DNA of 64,000 bases from Megaleporinus macrocephalus (Eukaryota > Chordata > Actinopteri > Characiformes > Anostomidae): the NCBI GenBank assembly GCA_021613375.1, contig CM038704.1, positions 35,543,488 through 35,607,487 of the forward strand. The letters run 5' to 3'. Below the pieces are notes generated by a model, which saw nothing but the letters and a program-made list of their open reading frames with translations, had not been told where the DNA came from and ran no database searches. A program made the position numbers and the translations under genes. Below are positions 47,259-59,599 of the stretch, one piece after another. The stretch's first letter is position 1; each line of letters begins with the position of its first letter.

Positions 47259-48950
47259 ATATAGATGAGTAAGTGACATCCTGCTTTAAAAAGCTGCAGA
47301 CTAAGTATATATATAAGGAATGCATTTAAAAATGGGGAAAAGGGGAGAGACAGAAACACTGTGGGCATTTACATACACAAAAATATAATAATATAAAAAT
47401 AGATAAATTAATTAATACAAAATAATTAATTAAAAAAATATTTAATTAATTAACCAAGCACACAAACACATTCGGGCTTTATATACATATAAACTTCATG
47501 TCTCCATTTGAAAATACCTGTTGTTCTTTACATACTGTGTGCAATTTCATGATGAATGGATTAAAAGAAAGGACACAAAATTACTTGGTTTAAAAGTCTG
47601 GTTCTATTGACTTACACTAAAAGTTTTTTATTTATTTGTAAAGTTCTCATTTTGGAGAAAAAATAGTGCACTTTTTCCCCCACCAAACTTACCACCCACA
47701 GCAAAATCACAGAGGCTCTCCTCACCCAGCACCCCCTCCCAAAGCTTTATATTTAATAGAAAATACATTCATTATAATAAAATAAAAAGGGGAGAGAGAA
47801 ACACTATATCATATGTTCACATACACAATATAGTCAGTGTACAACAAACTAATATTCATATAAAATATATCATCGCTGTCCAAAGAACAACAAGTATCTC
47901 CAAAGTGGTAACTTTCCAGTAGAGAACAAAAATCTTCCCTACTTTTAAGTCAATAGAAGCAGACTTTTTAAGTGATTTGGAAGCATTTCTGTGGGTCCAT
48001 TCATCATTAATTTTCACACAATCTAACCATTTAAATAAAAAAAAAAAAAATTTAAAGCAACAAAAATAGAGACTAACTAATTAGAGAATAATAGAGAATT
48101 ACTAATTAATTAATTAAAAGCAGACACAATTTTAGAATATAAATATAAGACAATATAATAATAAATATAGCCAGTGTATGACATATAGTATTAATGTAAA
48201 ACACTATGATAATAAACAGTTTATGTAGTAATACTAGTCATATGATGGTTTTTCTGATGTTCTTTTGAAATACTGGTAATCATTTATGTTGCTTCGTCTA
48301 AAGCCAGAGTGCAGCTTTTTAAAATGGAATAAATGAATATTTAACTTTTTCTAATTTAAGAAATAGCAAGAGGTCACTCATTTTTTCTTATTTATTTATT
48401 TAGTTGGTTAGTTAGTTAGTTTGCTGCTGTTGAAACAAAAGCTTGTATCACCAAAATAGTCATTTTACAGGTGGAGAAAAAGCATACTTTACTTTTATTG
48501 GGAATCAATGGAACCAGACATCTTTACAAATAATTCTGGGTTCTTGTGGTGTAAGTAAGTGAACACGTCCTTTAGAGAGACCCACTTACATATGCATTTT
48601 CTCTACATATTGTAGTGGTTTGTAAGACATTGGAAAACATTTAAAACATAAAGTATTTTAAGTTTTATTTTTGGATTAAAAAAAAACGTAATTTCACCTG
48701 TTGTACGAAAAATGTACACAGCTGTATTTATTTATTTATTTAGATCATAAATGTGAGAACATAGCAACACTTTGTGTTTTATGTGCTTTTTTCATGAAGT
48801 GATTTCCAGGTTCTCTGAACATCATAGCTAGAACGTGAAACGTCAAAATTCCTATATAGCAAGTCTATAGCAGTCAGCATAAACTCTTAGATCAGAGGGA
48901 TTCACACTGCATACATTTATTTACAAGATAAGAATTGCGTGTTAAAGTCC
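46754..48950. other. Gene-free, AT-rich
   Basis: Apart from the (ATCT)n tract, only A/T-rich low-complexity sequence (e.g. 'aattaattaaaaaaatattt' near 47425) is seen. No exon was recognised. Confidence 0.6.
47205..47260. repeat. (ATCT)n microsatellite
   Basis: It is about 14 units of a perfect tetranucleotide. Confidence 0.95.
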
Positions 48951-48954
48951 GATT

Positions 48955-49290
48955 GATTTGGGCAGTTTTAAAAATAGTTTCTAAATAGAACCATGAACAC
49001 TTAGAGAGCCATTTGCATGCTTACAGGGTTCTTTGCATGCTGAAATGGTTCTTCAGGCTGATAAAGAATGTACTACTTGGAACCTTTTTAAAAATAACAC
49101 CAACAAGGTTTCTTGTGTTGTTGCAAGTTTGCGGTCATCACAATAGCAGATCCCTTTTTGGTATGTAGAACCTTATTTATCAATCTGAAGAACCATTTCA
49201 CCATGCAAGGAACCTGTTAAGCATGCGAGTGGTTCTGTGTAAAATGTATGGTTCCTAAAAGAACGATTGCCGTCACTAAAGAATTGTTTT
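48955..49290. mobile_element. Family-C MITE
   Basis: 'cagggttctttgcatgctga' and 'aatggttcttcaggctgat' at the left face 'ctgaagaaccatttcaccat' and 'gcatgcgagtggttctg' at the right, an inverted pair. Confidence 0.65.
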
Positions 49291-49299
49291 AAAGAGTGA

Positions 49300-51080
49300 A
49301 AATGTACCATGGGGTCCAACATCTGTGACCTTAATAAAGATCTGGAATTGTTTTCATTTAAAGCTGGAAACAAGCAGAAGTCAAAATATAGAAATAAGGG
49401 TTCTGCACTGGTTGTAAGTGGCCGTGTTGATGCCTTTGTACAAAAGGGACAGATTTGTTTTTGATGCTTATCTCGCCCAATGAAAGTCGTCTTCAGATGA
49501 CTCTTAGGTGGAAATGATCTACTAATCAGAGGCTTTTGCACACATCATTTTAAAGCTGATCACATTATTTGTAATAATAAAAAACAGATTTTTAAAGATT
49601 TTCATCCCCAGTGTATAGTAAGCCATGTACCCCAGTCCAATGACATGTTGTAGTTGAGTGTAATAAAGGGACCCATTACTACACACTTTAAATAGTTTAC
49701 TGTTTATTTACTGAATTTAACATATTGTAAAAAAAATAAAACATAAATAAAACATTTCTGCAGCCCGCCTCTAAACATCATCTGTGTGGTTGCATCATCG
49801 TGTGCCAGCAGCTTATTCTAACTAATGATATATTAGCTTGTTCTTTCTTACCATCACCCTGATGAATCATCAGACCGAAACACCATCTACTCCACTCGTC
49901 GACGTCTTAATAAGTAATATAATACATAATATAGTCAAGCTTTCAACAATCAGTGAATCATGTTAAAACTACTGAAATGCATAATGAAATATACAGTAAC
50001 GTCACTTTTCCACCATGATACACCCCTTCAGTCAGACTGAGTGGTAAAAATTCTACAACAAGTCTTCATTTGTTAGGGGAAATGGTGAAACAATATTATC
50101 TACTTAAATTAGGGGCAGTATAAGCAGTTTCACGGCTTATAAACAGTCATCAGTACAGTTTACAACTTATGGTATGATTTTACTCCAAATTCCAGCATTA
50201 CTGACACAAGAATACTGTGTTTCCCATCTTTTCAACATCAAATCAAATCCTGAAGAATCAAATCAAGTTTCACTCAGAAATACTCTGATTTTCAATTCAC
50301 ATTGATTTTAAGTGTGTTCTCTGTAGCCGATGTGTTATGTTACATGACTTTTGACCTTCTGCTACATAAGAAAGAATATTAGTGTGGGAAAAAGAATAAA
50401 AAGTTTGTCAATAAAGATGCTTTACATGAGGCTGTTTTCCAAAATAAATGACATACAAACATGTAGGACTTATTCAATAAAAATATTATATATATAAAAT
50501 ATTATATATAATGTAATCATAATTACTGTAATCAAAATTACTGATAGATTTGAACCCCGACATTGTATCACTATAATGATAAACTGTCATTTTATCGCCC
50601 ACCACTAATAAAATGTTTAGTTGTTACTGTTTTTTAAGTAAGCTACGTTAAAACAGAACTATGATATCATAATCAAATCGGCAGATATTTGCTTACATAA
50701 ATATATCAGATAGATATTTAGATTTAATTTAATATTCAAAACTGATAATTGATGGTGTTTTTATTGACTCCGGTTAAGTGGAATGTTTGGGTGTCGCTAT
50801 GTTACTGCATTTCTGCATTTAGTTCATTTTACTGCATTGACAGTCTTATCATCACATATCATCACATATCGTCACTGTCCAAAGAAAAACCTTCAAAATA
50901 GAATGTTTGCAGAAGAGGACAAGTTCCTACGTCACTTTTAATGAAAGTTAAGGTAAAGGGATTTTATTTAAAGTGCTTGAGGAACATTCCCGTTGGTCCA
51001 ATTAATCATGAAATTGTAATACAATGTAAGGAACAGCTGCTGAGATTAACTTAAGCCGAAATCAGATGTAGATCGGCATT
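49300..51080. other. Gene-free
   Basis: No exon or complete element is seen. The end 'atcggtgcatccct' near 51100 is the type of terminus seen on many fish hAT elements; the matching start is not visible. Confidence 0.5.
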
Positions 51081-51322
51081 GGCTCACATATCGGTGCATC
51101 CCTAAACAAAATGTTATAAGTTGTTTGGTACATACTCTGATTAGTTAAAAAACTGTTTTCTCAGTATAACTTTACAGCCAATAAAAGTGTTTCATATTGG
51201 TCTACGGACCGTTTAGAAAGTAAATAAGAGGGTTTTTTCCTGCTTCTCAGATCGTATCGTAATGATCTGTTGTGTTTTATTACTGAGCATGTGAAGTGCA
51301 GCTGCAGCAGGAGCACTGTTAG

Positions 51323-51640
51323 ATGGCTAAGTGCTACAGCAGTGGATGCAGTAACAACGTGGAAGTGGGGGATTGTGGAATACGTGACGTGAAACAGTCG
51401 CCCCTGCCAAACGTTGCTCCGAGGAATTGTACGTTGTTTTGGCCAGCAGTGCTCGCTTGTCACACACAAAGACTTCCACCCTGACCAGGCAATTCTGGGG
51501 CTTTCTGTAAGAGAGAACAATCAGCTCCACAAACTTCTCACACTAATCACTCTCTGCGTTAGACCAGACTCTTCCCTCAAACGTGCCAAAGGTAGTCTGG
51601 GCTTGAGGCAGCATCACGCTGAGTGTTCCTCTGAATAGGG
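51323..51640 (+). pseudogene. Possible THAP-like zinc finger remnant
   Basis: An ATG at 51323 opens MAKCYSSGCSNNVEVGDCG, whose start C-x4-C near the N terminus recalls THAP domains of P-element-type transposases and THAP proteins. A later segment in another frame, CSLVTHKDFHPDQ, resembles the end of such a domain (C-S-x-HF). The frames do not join and HxFP is missing. The call is weak; chance similarity is possible. Confidence 0.2.
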
Positions 51641-51824
51641 TGATATGTTAACATTAGGAATGCACCGATATCTGAGTACTGAATACCAGTAGTGATACTA
51701 ACTCTATACAACCAACTAGTTTATAAGGTCTGACATTTATACAATTCCAGACTTTATATTTTTTATTTCAGTTTTGGGTCACAGATAAAACGTACAGAGC
51801 TTCAATAGAATATAACACTCACCT

Positions 51825-52045
51825 GCCATTTCTACCTTGTATCTACACTGATTGTCAACTTTATCAGCTCCACTTACCTTATAGGAGCACTTTGCATGTC
51901 TAAAATTACAGACTGTAGTCTATTTCTTTCTTTGCATGCTTTGTTACCCTGTTTTTCAAAGACTTGGACAATCACAGAGCAGGTATTATTTGGGGAGTGA
52001 ATTAATCTTAGTACTGCTGTGTCCACTCACTGTCCGCTCTGTAAT
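51825..52045. mobile_element. Family-A MITE fragment
   Basis: 'tcaactttatcagctccact', 'aatcacagagcaggtattat' and 'ctgtgtccactcactgtcc' are in the family order. The second half is missing. Confidence 0.65.
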
Positions 52046-52545
52046 ACACTCTGACTGCAATTGGTCCTAATCACCAAATCATTTGTTCTCAGACCTCTTC
52101 CTGACTGTGATTTAGTTCTAATGACCACCTCAATTGTTTTGAGACATCCCCCTGACTGTGATTGGTTCTAATCTCTACCTTGTTTGTTTTGAGACCTGCC
52201 ATGGACTTGGTTCTAATTACCACCTTGCCTGTTCTGAAAAGTCCCCCTGATTTTGTGTGGTCCAAACAACCACCTTATGGGTTCTACTCACCACGTTGGT
52301 TCTTATCTTCCCCTTGACTGTGATTAGTCCTAATCTTCACGTTGTTTGGTTCGGAGACCTTCCCCTCATTGTGATTGATCCTAATCACCATCTCATTTGT
52401 TTTGAGACCTCTACCTGACTGTAATTGGGGTATACCCACAATCACATTCGTTTTGAGACCTCCTGCTGACTGTGATTGGTCCGAATCTCCACCTTTTTTG
52501 TTTGAGATTCCAACTGGCTGTAATTGGGCCTAAACACTTAATTCT
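52045..52545. repeat. About 50-bp minisatellite with repeated CCAAT-type boxes
   Basis: Around ten diverged units share 'ctgactgtgattggtcctaa', then 'tcaccacctcatttg' and 'ttttgagacctc'. Most carry GATTGG, i.e. an inverted CCAAT. It starts directly at the end of the family-A fragment. Confidence 0.85.
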
Positions 52546-53735
52546 TTGACCTGTGCCCTTGTCCTGTGCCCTTGTCCTGTGACCTTGTCTGGGTCAAAAT
52601 GACCTGTATAAATTTATGTGACATTATTTCATTGCCTATTTTTATTATTTAACATTGTAATTCCTCACAATTTTTCAACTGGAAACTCAACTCTTTTTAG
52701 TTCGATATTTCAAACTATGCATAAAAAACATGCTAAAGGAAACCTAGCCAATGTCATAAAACCCATTTCCCTATCTAGATCTAATTCAGCTTCCTAAAAC
52801 AGTTTCTGTGTGTTTTAGAAAAAGAACCAAACCATCCATACTCTTTCCTTCCTCTGTCTCTCCCCCTCCAGCTCCTCTTCACTTTAGTTAACGCACCATA
52901 ACCAAGTTTATGAGCATCATAAAGTTTTGAAATATTAATTAAAAAGGTGAGGGTATGTACACCCTCTGATTCCTTTGGTCCTTTATTCTCCCACAAAGCT
53001 TACATAAACATATAAACTGCCAGCTTCACATTACATTATCCGGATATTAATTTTAAGACTTATGGTTGTATGCAAAAGAGCCTCTGGTCAAACACTGTGA
53101 TCTATTGTTGATTGTAAAAGACAAATAAGTTAACACATCCTTTACAGAGAACGCACTTAAATGCACAATTACTGTCAAATACTAAATAATAAAAAGAGCC
53201 CAACTGTAAAAACAGTCAAATGTATTGATTACATCACCACCCTTATGACAGCCCCACTGCTCACACTATCACTGGGTAGCTTAATGACTAATTAAAGAGG
53301 CCATCCCCTACATTTTTTGGTGTTATTGTTTCGTTATTGTGAAATTATAACATTTGTGTTTGTTTTATGTACCAAACATGGCCACAATGAATTTCTACAT
53401 GACCATTATCCATCCACACTTTATCCCTTAGAATTAAAATGATTTTTTTGTTACTGTGCCTTTAAGACTGATATATTTAAATAAGCTGTGTTCACTGTCC
53501 TGTGTTGTGCTTCATTCAGGAAAGCACTTACATATTCTTTAGAACTTCAAGATGAGTAGGCAGGGCTAAACTGCTGTAGCCTGTATAGGTGGATATATGA
53601 AACAGTGGATTCAACTGGCTATTTTTTTGAAGCTTAGTTTTAAACATATACACAGTTTAAATAAAAATAAATAAATTCATGTCTTTTGAAATATATTAAT
53701 AGAGTAGTATCAGTGCTAAAAGAAGGAAGGTTAAT
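52546..53735. other. Gene-free
   Basis: No exon or complete mobile element is seen. Confidence 0.55.
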
Positions 53736-53739
53736 AGAG

Positions 53740-54060
53740 AATTAAATAAATGGTACGCAATGTATTTTACAGTGGTGGTGATTAGAACCAGGCATCGCCA
53801 TGTCTGCAACATATATATTGACAATTTATCTAAACCACTAATAAACACACACGTGTCTTCAGGGTTTTCTTTGGGGGAATATTTTGCCTCACAGCACCCT
53901 GCATGTATCTCTCTGGCATAAATAGGACAAACAACATCTCTGACATCAAGCAGTATATTCATACATTTCATATATAATGGCTTTCTTTTCCCTACCACCA
54001 CCACTGTGGACAGTTCTGAAGTTTCTTTAGAAACATTTTATACCAAACCGCTATGAATGA
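53740..54060. mobile_element. Family-B MITE, near complete
   Basis: 'acagtggtggtgattagaac' and 'accaggcatcgccatg' at the left face 'ccctaccaccaccactgtgg' and 'cattttataccaaaccgct' at the right. Confidence 0.65.
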
Positions 54061-54649
54061 CTCATCTTAACCATTAAATTATACAGGAATTTTAAATAAT
54101 TTGTGATATTTGCAGTACATTACAGATGAGTTAAATTCAAGTTTTTGGTCTTTTGCAGTGTTTCCGGTTTTCGGTCGACAAAGTCGTGACCAAGGCAGCA
54201 AGAAAAGTGAGGGACTTTTAGGGGCAGCTGTGTTCTGCTAACCCAGTCATAATGCCCCTGAAAATCCTTATTGCTCTTGCAATGCTCAGCAGTGACCATC
54301 CAGCAGCATCATGGCCTACAGCGGTCCTCCAGCGGTCAGGGCTTTATATTTTTATACACGCTCTTGTAGAAATCATATCTGGCTGCAGAACACTGTAGTA
54401 AGTCTCTGGTTTGTGAGTATAATAGGATCTGGCGGAGGAACTAAATATGTTTCCCATGTGCTGGAAAAGCCAGAGCCAAGTCCGTTTGTCTGTCTGCTAA
54501 AAAGGCCCGTCTTCTTCTTCCACACACCAAGCTGATGATTCATCTTCTCACATGCTGGAGATCCGAGTGTCAGGAGTTTGGAGCGTGAACGGGGGAATAC
54601 CGGCTACACTGTTACATCCTCAAGGCCTCCAACTACTGAGACTATTCTT

Positions 54650-55290
54650 GTGATGGAGCGAGAGAGAGGTGGGGGGAGGGAGAAAGAGAAAAGAAGGAGA
54701 GTAAAAAGACAAAATTTAAGAAATCAAGGATGAAAAAGAAAAGTGGATAGAGATAAAATACACACAGTGAAAAAGGAGAAAAAATGGGTAAGTGCGAATA
54801 AAGAAGGGAGAAAGAAGGGAGGGAGATAACAATAGAAAAGAAGAGAGGGGCAGGAGGCTGAAGAACTTAAGTAAGAAAGGAGAAGGCAGACTAAAAAAGA
54901 GCAGAAAGAAACAAAGAGAGAAAAGATGGGTAAGATAGGTGGAGGAAAAAAAAGAAAGGATGGACGAGAGAAAAAAGAAACTGATAAAGATAAAGATAAA
55001 GAGAGTAGAAACTAAGCGTAAGAAAATGAAGAGGGAAAGTGAAAAAGTAAGGAAGCTCATAATACCAACAAAGCCCTGCTACACTGAACTTAGAGAGAGG
55101 AAAAAAGAAAGAAAAAAGAAAGAGGGACATGAATGAGGGGGGACGAGACAGACTGACACACAAGTTTTTGAGAGCCAGAGAGAGACAGAAGGGCAGAAAG
55201 AATCGTGGATGACTCAGGCTCATGCCCTTCTCTGTAGATAGAGAGAGAGAATGAGGGAGGGAGGGAGGGAGGCAGGGAGGGAGGAATGAC
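54650..55290. repeat. Polypurine (GA/AAG-rich) tract
   Basis: For about 600 bp the plus strand is mostly A and G (gagagagaggtgggggg, aaagaaaaaagaaagag, gagggagggaggc). The long minus-strand open frames (110 and 114 codons of Leu/Phe/Ser) are artefacts of that composition. Confidence 0.85.
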
Positions 55291-55449
55291 TCATCGAAGC
55301 ATGTGGAATCTCATACAGCTATCACACGACCGGCTCTTCCTCACTGTGGTTGTGCCAGCCCTGGAGCCAAGAGAGGTTCAGTAGAAACTCAAGTCTCCTA
55401 CAAGAACCCGCTGGATTCCTCCCCAGTAACTCAGCACACAGCGGCTAGC

Positions 55450-56150
55450 TACCAGCACGAACAGCACTGACTAGCTAGATATCAGCAGATAGACAGATAT
55501 GAGCAAATAGACATCTAGATATTAACGGATAAACTAGCTAGATTTCAGCAGATAGACAGATATAAGCAAGTAGTCACCTAGATATTAATGGACAAACTAG
55601 CTAGATTTCAGCAGATAGACAGATATAAGCAAGTAGACACCTAGATATTAACAGACAAACTAGCTAGATTTCAGCAGATAGACAGATATAAGCAAGTAGA
55701 CATCTAGATATTAACGGACAAACTAGCTAGATATCAGCAGATAGACAGATATAAGCAAGCAGACATCTAGATATTAACGGATAAACTAGCTAGATATCAG
55801 CAGATAGATATAAGCAAATAGACACCTAGATATTAACGGATAAACTAGCTAGATATCAGCAGATAGACAGATTTCATGAGCCAATAGACATCTAGATATC
55901 AACAGACAAGCTAGCCAGATATCAGCAGACTGACATATGTATCAGTTGATAGACATTTAGATATCAACAGACAAACAAGCTAGATATCAGTAAATAAGAT
56001 AAATGTTGACAGATAAACTAGATAGATATCAGCAGATAGACATCTAGGTATCAGCTGATTGCAGAGAAGCTAGCTAAAAATCTGCCGAAAAGCTAGCTAG
56101 AAATAAGCAGATATACAACTAGACATCAGTAGACAGCAGACAAATTAGCG
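55450..56150. repeat. 63-bp minisatellite
   Basis: About eleven units of 'gctagatatcagcagataga' then 'cagatataagcaagtagaca' then 'tctagatattaacggacaaa'. Starts at 55537, 55600, 55663, 55726 and 55789 are exactly 63 bp apart. The last copies decay from about 55860. Confidence 0.92.
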
Positions 56151-57612
56151 AGACACAAGCCTGGGTTGTTTTATAAGTTCTATTGCTGCATGCCCATGGG
56201 CCCATCAGGGTGACTCCAAATGACAGGGTAAAGTATTTGAGGAAAATCATTGTATGTAAATGCTTCCATGTTTCCTAAACATAAAACAGCATAAAACATT
56301 TTATTGCTACTTAAATATTTTCGATCACATTTGAACTGCAGTTAGTCACGCTATTTTCTATGACAACCAGAGAGCATTCATCTTTGTTTACTTTTTTCTT
56401 TGCAACAGCTGAGCCGGTGATAAACATTTATGACCACAGCAGTAATAAACAGACAGTATGAGTAGTATATAATGCTAGAACGTCACAGTAGCTTAACTTA
56501 GAGGAGTATTTCGCTTGAACCAAATAACTGTATATCTTACATTCTCTGCCCACCGCACGTCTGCTCGTACCACTCTGTGGAGGAGAAACGAGCAGAAGAA
56601 CATCCTCACCCAAAGAAATGGCTCGGTTAAGAAGCTCCGGTGAAGATAATAATTTATAGATAGCTTTTCCCCTCTGCACAGCATGTTAGCACTAAAAAGT
56701 ATGAGGTAACTCAAACTAACATTATATGCCACCGACAGATGGATTTGCAATACTGTGTGCGTCAGAGAAACGCTACCTGACTATTAATAAATTAGGCACA
56801 TCAATATAATGTCACCGCATAAACTGTAATCTTACCTTGCATAATTTTGCTGCAGCATTACTCCAGGATCTTCTACAGCCAGTGCATCCGATTCAGTTCC
56901 CCCTCAAATTCATGCTCCCCTTCATGAATCCTCAGATGCACATTTACTGAGCAAACATCAGCACCCAACAACACTGGCACTTTCATGTCGGTTCGATTAT
57001 TAGGACTTTCTGACCCTTTCCGATGTTTTAGTACTGCGAGAATGTAGGCGCCCGTGAACATGATTTTTTAGAGGGCACGTGAATTGGAGCAGAATTGAAT
57101 GCAAAACCAACAATACAGGAACACTCACACCAAGTCACTCGGCACTTACATTGACTTTCAGAAATACAAATTCACCCCCTTTATATAGAAGTGAATAGTC
57201 GACCTTTCAGCCATATATATATATATATATACCAATGTGATCTGTTAAAAACATTGCTGTAGGAAACCTCAGGCTAACATCCAACCTAACTTTACATCCA
57301 CTTACTGTGAACTCTTGATGAGGTAAGGTTGTTCCATTCAAGCTCTTTATTGCTGTTTTGGTCTTCTCCTGTGTAACTTTGTTCATGTTGTTTGTTGTTG
57401 ATGTTGTTAATTTGACTAAGTAGCTATGCAGGTATCTGACTGGATTCAAAGACAAAAAGAAAGAAACTTGAGCATGGCTGTGGCGAAATACAGCAAATAG
57501 GATCAATGATATTCCTACATCCCATAATGCTTTGTGTGAAGAATGTGCAGAACATCCAGCTAATGGTAAACAGGTTCAGTAAATGCTAGGCAACAAGAAT
57601 GTTGGTGTATAC

Positions 57613-58081
57613 CAGAGGTCACTAATAGGCGGACCGTGGTCCGGGTCCGGACACAGACGGAAAGAATAACGTGCAACCAGGAACGGACCGAGACATATAT
57701 GTTTATTATTTCCACAGGCAGCTCCAAATGAAGTTAAGAAGAAGGCTGCACATTTTATTTACTTTTTCTATAAATAGGCACTTTTCAAAAAACATTCCGT
57801 TTTTAATGAAGCCCTTGTTTTTAACTTGAAGTGAGTAAAAGCATTTATTTGTAGTTTTAAAAATAATTCATTCAGTTCAGCATTTAAACAGTAAATATAC
57901 TGAAAAATACTGAAAGGTATTTGTAATTGGTTGGTCTTTCAGTTGCTGATACAAGATGCTGATACTAAGCTACTTCAGTATACAAGATACGCCACTGAAT
58001 CATAACAACAAATGATGTCTGGACCTTGGCCTGAGGAAATCTCTACCTGGACCTTACTGAACTCTTAATTAAATACCCCTG
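57613..58081. mobile_element. Non-autonomous hAT element with 8-bp target duplication
   Basis: It starts CAGAGGTCACTAATAG and ends TTAAATACCCCTG, hAT-style short inverted ends. The flanking 8-mers are gtgtatac (57605-57612) and gtgtacac (58082-58089), 7 of 8 identical. The 469-bp body has no ORF. Confidence 0.75.
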
Positions 58082-59095
58082 GTGTACACCAACACAACGT
58101 TAAGGTGAGATGAAATTGCGTTTTTATCGTTTATGACGTCAGAAAACATAAACTGCTTTCAATTAGCTGCTCCAGTCGCCAGTCTGTCAGCACTTCAGAG
58201 CAAAAAAAGCTGTGGTTAATTACTAAAACTAGTTAGCTAGTTTCTTAGCATACTGATTAGCAGTTTGCAGCTAATAAGAGCTAGCTACCAACTTGTTAGC
58301 TCGCTGTTTTATCTTATAATCTGCAAATTATGTAGCTGCTGTTAGTTAGCAGCAGACCAGTTAGAAGAGAAGCAATGTTGTTGATGAGTTCTTTGTAACA
58401 TTGAAGGATCTATAAAGCCCAAGATTAAACTTAGTCATAATCAAATTACACTTAAAAACTAGCTGCAGCTTTTTCCAGCAGTCATAAAAGATAGACTGTG
58501 AGGTTACATGGACAAACTTGACAGGCAGTGTGTGTTGAAAACCTGCTTCAGTCTATTTGCATAAGAGTTAGAGCATTATATTATACACGTCAGCTTTATT
58601 CAAACAGTGGCGGCAGTCTTTTAGATGCAGATTAGGTTCTTTTTTTTCTTCAGGGTTTGGCTCAGCGTTACACCAGCAGGCCCTTGCTCACTTTGGGTAC
58701 ATACTTTGGGGTTTTTGGGGTTTTCCACTGTTTTTTGGCCTAATTATCACCAGCCTTAATCTGCTATGTTTAGAGATGATTTATTAGCTTCTAGAGGCAT
58801 GAAATGCCCAGAAGACTTAAAGGAAATTTTTGAAAAAAAAAAAAAAGTGTCCAAAAAAACTGACTACATGTTTAACCCATAACTGTGTGTACTTACCTCA
58901 GGCATTCATGACCCAGCATGTAAATGAATAGATTTGAATGTGGTTGAATGAGGTGAAGAAGCAGGTGTAGTATGTTTTTTAGGGAGTACAGTAAAGCCAT
59001 TTCCTTTTTACATGCAGTCGATGGATATTTTCAAACATTGTGAAGGAATATTAAAGGAGACCTTCACAAATTTCAAATTTGATAGCATAATATCT
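58082..59095. other. Gene-free
   Basis: Nothing recognisable except many short 'gctagct' words near 58220-58330. Confidence 0.5.
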
Positions 59096-59099
59096 AGCA

Positions 59100-59180
59100 G
59101 GCTAGGGGAGTGATTCAGAGTGGTTTGATATGCAATGGTTCAGATGTTCCTTGCAGTGGTGGTAACAGGAACCTAAAAAA
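59100..59180. mobile_element. Family-B MITE end fragment
   Basis: 'ttcagagtggtttgatatgc', 'atggttcagatgttccttgc' and 'agtggtggtaacagga' are the left end of family B; the rest is missing. Confidence 0.6.
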
Positions 59181-59449
59181 AAGTTTAACACTAGAAAGTG
59201 GCTGTGTGTGATTTGACGTGCTCTCTAAAAATCATGGTGCAGGTATGGGTTTATGCAGACATGAATTGAAACACTGTTTACAATAAATGTCAGATGGACA
59301 GCTTCAGAAAGGTGTCTGGTGTGAATCGGCCATTAGTCCAGGGAAGCAGTCCACCATGTTATTTGTTAACTGATTATTGGCAGCTGCTCTACAAAAGCTA
59401 TGCCTTTGTAGTGAGTTTCTCTTTCTCAGTGTTGTATTGATGTATACAG

Positions 59450-59565
59450 GGGCTTGTTAATGAGCTGATTAGTTGGACCAGGGTTGGTTTAATCAGGTGT
59501 GCTAGTGCAGGAAAACAGGAAAATGTGCGCTCAAGGACCAGGATTCGAATCCCACTGCTGTAGGC
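59450..59565. mobile_element. Fish repeat fragment, 'gctgattagttggaccaggg'
   Basis: The word order 'gagctgattagttgg', 'aatcaggtgtgctagtgcag', 'aggaccaggattcgaatccc' matches a repeat common in fish genomes. Only a piece is present. Confidence 0.35.
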
Positions 59566-59599
59566 AGCGTCCAGTGCCCAGACCTGCTTTAATCTTTAC

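Noticed and set aside
54716..55223. Long minus-strand open frames (114 and 110 codons)
   Set aside because: They consist almost only of Leu, Phe and Ser because the other strand is a polypurine tract; low-complexity artefact.
56428..57061. Minus-strand open frames of 83 and 62 codons (…LLNRAISLGEDVLLLVSP…, MFTGAYILAVLK…)
   Set aside because: Composition is protein-like, but I could not join them by splicing without a stop or assign a family, so not called as a gene.
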